Assembly: GCA_963753285.1 (NCBI GenBank)
Contig: CAVWBT010000003.1
Span: 372,001-436,000 of the forward strand
Direction of reading: 5' to 3'
Origin: JAHEDH01 sp963753285
Lineage (GTDB): Bacteria; Actinomycetota; Acidimicrobiia; Spongiisociales; ZC4RG35
Length of the DNA stretch: 64,000 bases
The translations under genes were made by a program, and so were the position numbers. This document shows, piece by piece, positions 26,536 to 33,666 of the stretch; position 1 is the stretch's first letter; every line of letters begins with the position of its first letter. The notes below the pieces were generated by a model that worked only from the letters and a program-made list of their open reading frames with translations, was not told the DNA's origin and searched no databases.

Positions 26536-28607
26536 GTCGTCGCCTCCACTAGGACGGGAATGGTTCCGGTGAGGGTGGTGCCGTTGCCGGGTTCGGTGTG
26601 AATGGCGAGCTCGCCGGTCATGGCATCCAGCCGGTCGGCCATGGCAGTCAGGCCCACCCCCCGAGCGGTGTCCGGGTCGAATCCGGCGCCGTCATCGGTC
26701 ACCAGAAACTCCAAGGCACCGTTCGACTGGGTCAGCGTCACGGTCGCCTGCGAGGCTCCCGCGTGCTGGACGGTGTTCCGCAACGCTTCGAGAACACAGA
26801 AGTACACGGTGGACTCGATCTCCCGTGGGTAGCGGCCAATCCCGTCGGAATCCACCGACACCGGGATCGGCACCCGCCGCGCCTGCGCCGTTATCGCCGA
26901 CGCCAGCCCTTCGGCCTCGAGGAGGGGCGGGTAGACGCCGCGAGCGAACTCCCGCATTGCATCCACCGCCGCATCCGCTTCCCCGCTCAACCCTTCTAGG
27001 AGCTGGGCGGTCCGAGTGGCGCCATCCTTCTCGGCGATCGCCCTCCCCAACCCCAACTTCACCTTCAACGCCACCAACTGCTGCTGCGCCCCGTCGTGGA
27101 GGTCTCGCTCCAGACGGCGGCGGGTCTCGTCCTGGACGGCCACCAACCGGCGCCTCGACTCCCGCAGTTCCTCGACGCGAGCTTCGAGCCGCTCTGTGAG
27201 CAGCTGATTGCGAAGGGCCAACCCCATCCCCGAGGCGAGCTGCTCGGCCAGCCGCCGATCGTCATCCTGCAGCTGCTGACCGGCAGGCAGATACATGTCG
27301 AGCGATCCCAACGTGGCGTCACCGTCGACGATCGGAAACGACACCGGCTCCGCTGATGCGGCGGCCACCTCCGGCCAGGCGGCCGCCTCGAGCGCCTCCC
27401 CGCCCACCATCACCGAGATGACCACTCGCTCGGCGCGCGTCCCCTCCGCCAGCGACCGGGCCGCGTCATCCAGCAGGTCGTTGCTGGTCGCAGCCACCCG
27501 CCGGGAGAACTCCGATAGGACCTCATACGGGGTCGCCCGCCGCCCGAACACCAGCCGATTCGCCACTCGCTCCAGGCGTCGTCTGACCGGTTGAAACCCC
27601 ACGGCCACCAACGCCGTCGCTCCCACCGACAACACCGCGTTCGGCTCGTCCCCGGAACCAACGAGGGCGCCCAGGCCGACCACCACACCCACGTACACCA
27701 GTCCGATGAACGCCGCCAACGACCCGTACACGAAGGTGCGCGAGATGACGATGTCGATGTCGTACAGCCGATACTTCGTGATTGCCACCGCAATCGAGAC
27801 CGGGATGTTGGCAAGCAACAGCGTGCTGAACAGCGTGCCAATGTCTCCCAGGCCTTGAAGCGCAGAGAAGCCGAAGATGCCTACGACGACGTACAGCCCA
27901 AGAGCCCACGTCACCCAGCGGTACTGGAGTCGCTCCTCGCCTGCAGTGTTCCGGTACCTCAGCACGATCCGAAGGACAGCGGCCAGTGCGATCGCCATGA
28001 GCACAAGCATCAGGAATCCAACCGGTGGCGCCATGGTGGTCCCGTCACCACGCTCGAGCAGGACCTCGTATGGAGTCGTCACCCATGGTGCAGTGGCAAT
28101 GACACCCTGCAGGGACAGTGCCAGCATGCTTCCGCCGGCGACCCACAACACCACCCGCCAACGTCGCGACGGCGCACGTCCGGCCGGGAAGAGAATCAGC
28201 AGGAAGGTCGCAAGCAGGAAGACGGCCGGGATCCACGTCCACATGGAGACATTGATGCCCAACGCACTGAGTGCGTCGTAGTCGGCCGGTGAGCCCGGGA
28301 TCTTGCCCATCTCGATGTCATCGACGCCCAACCCGGTTCGCCATGCGGCCAAGTGACTGCCGAACGACCCGGCCATTCCGACGAGAGCCGATCCCGCAAG
28401 TGCCCAGACGGCACCGTTCGAGGGTTGCGCGCGCATCGCCAACGTTGCCGCAACAAGGAAGGCACCGGCGAGGATCGCAAGATCGGCAACGTTCACCCAG
28501 TCGTCGAGCCGGATTCCGAGGGCAACAGCACCCAGGGCAAGTGCGCCGGTGGAGGCAACCACCCCATACCCGAGCCGCCTCATGGTGGCCTCCGGGAAAC
28601 CCCTCAC
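26532..28607 (-). CDS. Membrane sensor histidine kinase, type A, intact (kinase 4)
   Basis: 691 residues from GTG 28607, which overlaps the stop of the response regulator-cyclase gene (GTGA) and has GAGGAG seven bases upstream; ATG 28583 with GGAGG is the alternative. About ten membrane helices, then RRRLERVANRLVFGRRATPYEVLSEFSRRV, and a GAF-like segment. The DHp box (RRRLERDLHDGAQQQ) and ATPase boxes (LEALRNTVQHAG, DDGAGFD, GVGLTAMADRL) are all intact. It is the first kinase after the response regulator-cyclase gene and is closest to kinase 2, which gives an A-B-A-B order and implies duplication of a two-gene unit. Confidence 0.88.
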   Translation of the reverse strand: MRGFPEATMRRLGYGVVASTGALALGAVALGIRLDDWVNVADLAILAGAFLVAATLAMRAQPSNGAVWALAGSALVGMAGSFGSHLAAWRTGLGVDDIEMGKIPGSPADYDALSALGINVSMWTWIPAVFLLATFLLILFPAGRAPSRRWRVVLWVAGGSMLALSLQGVIATAPWVTTPYEVLLERGDGTTMAPPVGFLMLVLMAIALAAVLRIVLRYRNTAGEERLQYRWVTWALGLYVVVGIFGFSALQGLGDIGTLFSTLLLANIPVSIAVAITKYRLYDIDIVISRTFVYGSLAAFIGLVYVGVVVGLGALVGSGDEPNAVLSVGATALVAVGFQPVRRRLERVANRLVFGRRATPYEVLSEFSRRVAATSNDLLDDAARSLAEGTRAERVVISVMVGGEALEAAAWPEVAAASAEPVSFPIVDGDATLGSLDMYLPAGQQLQDDDRRLAEQLASGMGLALRNQLLTERLEARVEELRESRRRLVAVQDETRRRLERDLHDGAQQQLVALKVKLGLGRAIAEKDGATRTAQLLEGLSGEADAAVDAMREFARGVYPPLLEAEGLASAITAQARRVPIPVSVDSDGIGRYPREIESTVYFCVLEALRNTVQHAGASQATVTLTQSNGALEFLVTDDGAGFDPDTARGVGLTAMADRLDAMTGELAIHTEPGNGTTLTGTIPVLVEATT

Positions 28608-29908
28608 CGGGCTCTCCTCGGAAACCGGAAGGCCGCCACGGGAGCCACCCGTCCCTTGACCTCGGCAGGCTCGAGCACCTCGCAATCAGGGGGCGCAACC
28701 AGCGCACCGAACGTGGCCTCGCTCAGGACCGTCTCGCCGGGGTCTCCCCACTGCTGGAGCCGCTGGGTGAGGTTCACGGTGTCGCCGACCACCGAGTACT
28801 CGATCCGCTCCTCCGAACCCAGCAGTGCTGCCGCGACCGGCCCCGTCGACACGCCGATCCCCAACCCGAAGGCTTCGAGTCCCTCATCGGCCCACTCGGT
28901 ATCGACCCTGGCCTGTGCCTCGTGCATGGCGATCGCGGCCGCCGTTGCCCGTTCGGCGTGGTCGGCCATCGGGTCGGGTGCACCGAACACCGCCATCACG
29001 GCATCCCCGACGAACTGCATGACGGTGCCTCCGTTGGCGATGATCGCCCGATTCATCTCGGCCCGGTGGCGGTTGAGCTGGCCGGCCAGGGTGGTCGGGT
29101 CGGTCCGCTCGGCGATGCCCGAGTAGCCACGGATGTCCGACATCAGCACGGTGACCTCTAGCTCTTCGGTCTCACCGATCCTGCGGCCATCGCGGCGGAG
29201 CTTCTCGGCCAGGCCACCCGGGAGCAGACGTGAGAGCTCCGCTCCCTGCTCCTCCCGATCGGCGATCGCCCGCTGCAGGGTGCGGAGCCGTTCGAGGGCA
29301 GTCGAGTCGCCGCCGCTCAGGCCCTGGGCCAGTTTCAGGAACATCTTCTCGATCCTGGAATCGGCATCTGCAGGAGTCGTGGAGAGCGCCACGGCGATCG
29401 CCTTGATCGGGGTCCCCTCCGCCACCATGTCGAGGAGCCGTTCCTCGCCTTCGTCCAGGAGACCGTCCGAGGTCACCGGCCGGGTCAGCGCCTCCACGAT
29501 CTTGGGATCGAGCATCGAGCCGCCCGTCGCCACTTCGCGGATGGCCCGGACCAACTGGTCGCTCTCTGCGACACGGTCCTTGAGCAGATAGGCGTAGCCG
29601 GCAGCGCCATCGGACAGGAGTGCGATGGCGTACTCGGGATCGTCGTACTGGGACAGGATCACGATTCCGGTGCCGGGATGACGCTTGCGGACGAGTTTGG
29701 CCGCCTCGATGCCTTCGCGACTGAAGTCCGGCGGCATCCGAATGTCGGTGACCACCACCTGCGGCTCAGCAGCCTCGGCCCCCGCCACGAGACCGTCGAA
29801 GTCTTGGGCGACTCCGACGACGTGAATGTCGTCGGACAGCTCCATCAGCGCCTTCACCCCTTCGCGCACGAGGAGGTTGTCGTCTGCAAGGAACACCGAG
29901 ATCGTCAT
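28604..29908 (-). CDS. Response regulator-class III cyclase fusion
   Basis: 434 residues. Residues 1-125 are a receiver: VFLADDNLLVREGVK, EPQVVVTDIRMPPDFS with the acceptor Asp, GIVILSQYDDPEYA, AYLLKDRV. Residues about 150-200 (LLDEGEERLLDMVAEGTPI onward) align with the LuxR HTH of the paralogue at 18984 but have lost its conserved residues. The C-terminal half is a class III cyclase: VTVLMSDIRGYSG and FVGDAVMAVFGAP with metal Asp residues, then EYSVVGDTVNLTQRL with Asp, Asn and Arg. The usual purine Lys is Gln (MQFVGD). Phosphorylation therefore likely controls cyclic nucleotide synthesis rather than DNA binding. First gene of the kinase operon. Confidence 0.9.
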   Translation of the reverse strand: MTISVFLADDNLLVREGVKALMELSDDIHVVGVAQDFDGLVAGAEAAEPQVVVTDIRMPPDFSREGIEAAKLVRKRHPGTGIVILSQYDDPEYAIALLSDGAAGYAYLLKDRVAESDQLVRAIREVATGGSMLDPKIVEALTRPVTSDGLLDEGEERLLDMVAEGTPIKAIAVALSTTPADADSRIEKMFLKLAQGLSGGDSTALERLRTLQRAIADREEQGAELSRLLPGGLAEKLRRDGRRIGETEELEVTVLMSDIRGYSGIAERTDPTTLAGQLNRHRAEMNRAIIANGGTVMQFVGDAVMAVFGAPDPMADHAERATAAAIAMHEAQARVDTEWADEGLEAFGLGIGVSTGPVAAALLGSEERIEYSVVGDTVNLTQRLQQWGDPGETVLSEATFGALVAPPDCEVLEPAEVKGRVAPVAAFRFPRRAR

Positions 29909-29958
29909 GGAGCCATGATGCCCGGAGGGATCGAACGCCGACAGGGGGCGACCCCGTC

Positions 29959-29988
29959 AATCGGGGTGGGGATTCCCACACCCCGATT
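29959..29988. promoter_or_regulatory. 30-nt palindromic element, candidate operator of divergent signalling genes
   Basis: Arms aatcggggtg and caccccgatt (10 bp, perfect) flank a 10-nt spacer that itself contains gggattccc, a 9-nt palindrome. It lies midway between the kinase/cyclase operon (start 29908) and the CNB gene (start 30068), so one site could control both. A dimeric regulator such as the LuxR-type protein at 18984 is a candidate binder; this is inference. Confidence 0.5.
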
Positions 29989-30067
29989 CACGTGGCGCCA
30001 CCATCGACGCCGACCCGGCCGGGAGCCACGCTGCACACAGAGCAGACACCGACCCCTGGAGGCGCTC

Positions 30068-31060
30068 ATGCGTATCGAATCATCCGTGACCTCGGTCAGC
30101 TGGATCCCATCCGAGGCGATCTCCGGTGTCAACCGGCTTCCCATGGACCTGGGCATCGGCCACTACGACCCGGCACCACCGGACCGCGTGGACGACGATG
30201 TACTCGACGAACTCAAGGACGCCGACCGGCTCAGAGCGGCCAACCGGCTCGTCGCCTGGATCGAGGTCGAAAACGGCCAGATCGTCGATGCCGGCTACTC
30301 CGGCCGGGCGCTCGTCGGAGCGACCACTGCCGGCATCGGCCGGGCAAAGATCACGTTCCCGGGCATCGGGTTCCCGATGCTGCAGGAGGACCCGGTGATC
30401 GAGAACGGCGTCGCTCGCTTCGTGCAGTCGGTGGGCGCCCGGACCGGTGCGCCACTGCCACGCCGCATCGATCGGCCCCCATACATCCGCATCACCGGCC
30501 CCACCACGTGGGTCACGTTGGGTCTCGAGATCAGCGCCGACGGGTCCTCCCGGCATGAGGTGGTCGGCGCATCACCGTTCCCTCGCCACTGGATCTACGA
30601 CAGCACGGGAGCGTTGGTCGAGAAGAGCGGGCTGGTCGACTGGTCGGAGTGGACCCGGGTCCACGATCACGACCGGTCCCCATGGGGCGGCGTGGAGCGT
30701 GAGGCCGTCATCGCCGAAGTCGAAACCGAGATGGAGCGTGCCCTGTCCGGTCAGGTGATGGGGCTCAAGCCGCAGATCCGGAAACTCGCCGTCGGCGACA
30801 CCCTGACGATTCAGGGCGAATCGGGGGACGAGTTGTATCTGGTGCTCGACGGAATGTTCGACGTGGACGTCGACGGTGAGGTCGTCGCCGAGATCGGACC
30901 GGGCGCCATCGTCGGAGAGCGCGCCCTGCTCGAGGGCGGTGCCCGAACGTCGACCGTCCGCGCAACGACGGCGGCGAAAGTGGCGGCGGTCGGCTCCCCG
31001 GCGCTCGATACCGGTGATCTCACAGAGGTCGCTTCCGGACACCGCCGCGAAGAACGCTGA
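30068..31060 (+). CDS. Cyclic nucleotide-binding domain protein
   Basis: 330 residues from ATG 30068, with GGAGG seven bases upstream. Residues 1-235 form an unrecognised domain (MDLGIGHYDPAPPDRVDDDV, TPW-like HWIYDSTGALVEKSGL). Residues about 240-325 are a cNMP-binding fold: LAVGDTLTIQGESGDELYLV, then EIGPGAIVGERALLEGGART and TVRATTAAKVAAV. The phosphate-binding cassette is recognisable (G-E-x-A-L-L ... R-T). Thr after the Arg favours cGMP in eukaryotic homologues, which is only a hint. It is divergent from the response regulator-cyclase operon and is followed directly by an MBL-fold hydrolase. It is the likely receiver of the second messenger made next door. Confidence 0.85.
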   Translation: MRIESSVTSVSWIPSEAISGVNRLPMDLGIGHYDPAPPDRVDDDVLDELKDADRLRAANRLVAWIEVENGQIVDAGYSGRALVGATTAGIGRAKITFPGIGFPMLQEDPVIENGVARFVQSVGARTGAPLPRRIDRPPYIRITGPTTWVTLGLEISADGSSRHEVVGASPFPRHWIYDSTGALVEKSGLVDWSEWTRVHDHDRSPWGGVEREAVIAEVETEMERALSGQVMGLKPQIRKLAVGDTLTIQGESGDELYLVLDGMFDVDVDGEVVAEIGPGAIVGERALLEGGARTSTVRATTAAKVAAVGSPALDTGDLTEVASGHRREER

Positions 31061-31866
31061 GTGGACGTCACCATCCTCGGTTGCCGGGGCTCGACCCCGG
31101 CAACCGGTGCGGCGTTCGCTCGCTACGGCGGGGACACCAGTTCGGTCGCGGTCGCCAGGTCGGGCGAAGCCCCTGACTCTGATCCTCGACGCCGGAACCG
31201 GTCTGCACCGACTGTCGGAGCCGTTGGGAGATGAGCCGTTCCGAGGTTCCATCCTGCTGACCCATCTCCACTGGGACCACACCCACGGACTCCCGTTTGC
31301 TCGGTCGGTCGATCGCGAGGACGCCGACGTCGACCTCTACCTCCCTGCCCAGGGAGGCGACCCGCTCGAGGTGCTGTCCCGAGCGATGAGCCCTCCGCAC
31401 TTCCCGATCACGCCGGCCCAGCTGCGGGGCACCTGGCGTTTCCACTCGCTCGAGGCCGGCGTCAGCGAGATCGCCGGCTTCGAGGTGCTCGCCTCCGATG
31501 TTCCGCACAAAGGCGGCCGTACGTTCGGGTATCGGGTCACGCACGGAGACTTCATCGCTCGCCTACATCCCCGACTACTGGCTGGATGCGGCGACCGACG
31601 AACCAACCAACCTCGTCGCCGGTGTCGGGTTGCTGCTCCACGACTCCCAGCACACCGCAGCGGAGATGAAGGAGAAGGCGTTCCTCGGTCATTCGAGCAT
31701 CGATTACACGGTCGGACTGGCGGAGCGCCACGACGTCGAGCGATTGGTGTTGTTCCATCACGACCCACATAGGACCGACGATGAAATCGACCGAATCGTT
31801 GCGAAGGTCACGACAGCCGGAATGGCGGTATCGGCCGCTTCCGTCGGAGCCCGCTACCAGCTCTGA
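31061..31866 (+). pseudogene. MBL-fold metallo-hydrolase, possible cyclic nucleotide phosphodiesterase, two frameshifts
   Basis: The product reads continuously if one extra base is removed near 31165 and another near 31548. It begins at GTG 31061 (VDVTILGCRGSTPATGAAFA), right after the CNB stop. The second segment holds LILDAGTGLHRL and THLHWDHTHGLPF, the metal-binding HxHxDH. The third holds SLAYIPDYWLDAATD, LLLHDSQHT, FLGHSSIDYTVGLA, and LVLFHHDPHRTDDEID with the last His and Asp ligands. The intact length would be about 268 residues. All metal motifs are preserved across the breaks, which favours sequencing error. Context beside a CNB protein and a cyclase suggests phosphodiesterase activity; ribonuclease Z-like or other hydrolase roles are possible. 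Confidence 0.75.
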
Positions 31867-32015
31867 GTCGGTCGAGGGTCGACCTCGACCCCCGCCAAGC
31901 CTCACTCGAGAGTGGTGGAAGCCACACCCCGAGACGACGGGCAGCTCGATCGACTGACGGAGCGCAGGGAGAGATCGTGGTCACACGAACTGGACCGCCG
32001 ACGAAAGGAACGATT

Positions 32016-32921
32016 GTGCAACTCCAGGACAGGCAAGTGGCAGCAACGAACCGCTGGACGTGGCTCACACTCGCAAGGATCGGCGCCGGCGGGTTCGTGA
32101 TCTGGGCGATCACACTGCAACTCGGCGCCGGGTTCATCGACCCGATCATCAGCTCGCTCGGACTGATCTACGCCTCGTCGATTCGCCTACTCGATGCGGA
32201 CCGCAGAGGCAGGCTGGTCGCATTCGCGGTCTTCGCCGGCCTCACGATGATCCCGAACATCGTCTTCGGCAGTCCCGAATTCAGATATGTCGAATCGGCG
32301 GGGTCGTTCATCCCTCAGCTGTTCGTCACGCTCTGCATCGGACTGGCCATCGTGGGAGGAGCCGGTGAGCTGAGGCATTGGTCGACGGAGACTGCTCGCA
32401 CCGTGCTCGGTAGAGTCGCTGCCGTCTTCGCCCTCGGGGTAGCGGTGTCGCTCGTGGTTTCCGCAACCGCGCCCTCCGACGACGCCCTCGTCGACGACCT
32501 GGCCGTCACTGCCAGCGGATTCGCATGGGAACCCGGTGTGATCACGTACGACGCGTCGGCTGCGAGCGGCCTCTGGGTGGACAACCGCGATTTCGCCCAC
32601 CACGCGTTCGCCGTGCCGGACCTGGGATCGACGTCCAACTCCCCGCCTCGAAGGCACGAAGGGTCGACCTCGGAGCGTGAAAGCGGGCGAGTACGAGTTC
32701 GTGTGCGCGTCCCGGGCCACGAGAGCATGCCGGGACCGATCGTACAGGCTGAGGCGCTCACGATGCTCGACCCTCGTCCGTCCTCCACGTGGGGTGGCAG
32801 CCGCTGGTTCGGGCACAAACTGCTGATCCCGGCCGACATCCTCCAGGTCCCCTCAGCGATGAGCTCCAGATGGCCGCTCACTGCTGCCGGACCGAACGAG
32901 CCGAGCGACTCGGGATCGTGA
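32016..32921 (+). pseudogene. Four-helix membrane protein with C-terminal cupredoxin domain, frameshifted
   Basis: Start GTG 32016, with AAAGGA six bases upstream. Four hydrophobic segments run over residues 10-150 (ARIGAGGFVIWAITLQLGAG, GRLVAFAVFAGLTMIPNIVF, FIPQLFVTLCIGLAIVGGAG, VAAVFALGVAVSLVVSA). An exported domain follows, with VTASGFAWEPGVITYDAS and NRDFAHHAFAVPDLG. After about 32620 the frame breaks at least three times, but pieces in other frames read IDVQLPASKA, KAGEYEFVCA, and VPGHESM. Together these give the His, Cys, His and Met ligands of a type 1 copper site. The shifts cancel, so the stop at 32921 is in the original frame but may not be the true end. Probably a membrane-anchored cupredoxin; partner unknown. 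Confidence 0.62.
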
Positions 32922-32950
32922 CCGGGTTGGGCACGCTGGCGACCGGAGCG

Positions 32951-33169
32951 CTACTGGTCGGATGATGGCCCGGACGTGGTCGGCGTCGGGGTCTGGCTCG
33001 CCTGATCCTCGTCCTCGTTGCGATCGGGACAAGCGCCATCGCGGCACGCCCCGCATCGATCCGCCTGCGGGCCGCAGCCGATGCCGCGACCCTGAGCCGG
33101 CCCGTCGAGGCAGCGAAGGAGACTGTCCCAGTGTTGACGGTCGAGACGTGCTGTGGCTGCGTCGCTCAT
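32951..33169 (-). CDS. Small Cys-rich hypothetical protein (weakly supported)
   Basis: 72 residues from ATG 33169. The product has a helical start (MSDAATARLDRQHWDSLLRC), a cluster of four Cys (CGPQADRCGACRDGAC), and a Thr/Pro/Ser tail. Codons are GC-rich in the third position but there is no clear ribosome binding site, and the frame is open further upstream. The stretch 32922-33285 shows nothing else. A small metal-binding protein is possible; it could equally be a chance frame. Confidence 0.3.
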   Translation of the reverse strand: MSDAATARLDRQHWDSLLRCLDGPAQGRGIGCGPQADRCGACRDGACPDRNEDEDQASQTPTPTTSGPSSDQ

Positions 33170-33285
33170 GGACTGCTCACCGAATCGTGCAGGGAGGTCA
33201 AGTTGGATGTGAATCCGGCCATGTCGCCCGGCCCTGGGATCCCTTCGCCGGCGATCGTCACACTGGCTCGACGGTGGCGCCCACC

Positions 33286-33576
33286 TCAACGGAGGCCGAT
33301 GCCGCCGATCGGTCTGGTCTCGATACGGTGTTCGAAGGCTGCGATCAGTGGTCGGCCGCGTTCGACCGCGGCCTGGACGGACGGGAGGCCGAGCGAGGCG
33401 GCGTGGGCTTCGAGGCTCTCCCACACCTCGGTCACCCAGAGCGCATCGGGATCCGAGTCGTCGCCGGCGACGACGTAGCTCTGGCATCCGGGCATCTCAC
33501 CCATCCCCGCCAGGATGGCGGCCAGCTCGTCCCGCCCGCCATCGACTGCCCTGATTCGTCCGATCAATCCGTACAC
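33286..33576 (-). CDS. Antibiotic biosynthesis monooxygenase (ABM) domain protein
   Basis: 96 residues from GTG 33576, with GGGAG just upstream. It is a single ABM ferredoxin-like domain: YGLIGRIRAVDGGRDELAAI, then GCQSYVVAGDDSDPDALWVT and EVWESLEAHAASLGLPSVQA. Small ABM proteins are cofactor-free monooxygenases or quinol oxidases (YgiN-like) or heme-degrading enzymes. The conserved E-x-W is present; the substrate cannot be told. It lies between the cupredoxin gene and the zinc-ribbon cyclase gene and is probably transcribed on its own. Confidence 0.82.
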   Translation of the reverse strand: MYGLIGRIRAVDGGRDELAAILAGMGEMPGCQSYVVAGDDSDPDALWVTEVWESLEAHAASLGLPSVQAAVERGRPLIAAFEHRIETRPIGGIGLR

Positions 33577-33666
33577 GCGCTCCCACTCTGGTCTCGATAG
33601 ACGCAGGCTACCGGTCGGCTCGCAGGCCGAAGGTGTGGTCCGAGTGCGTTCGGAGGCGGATTGGCT

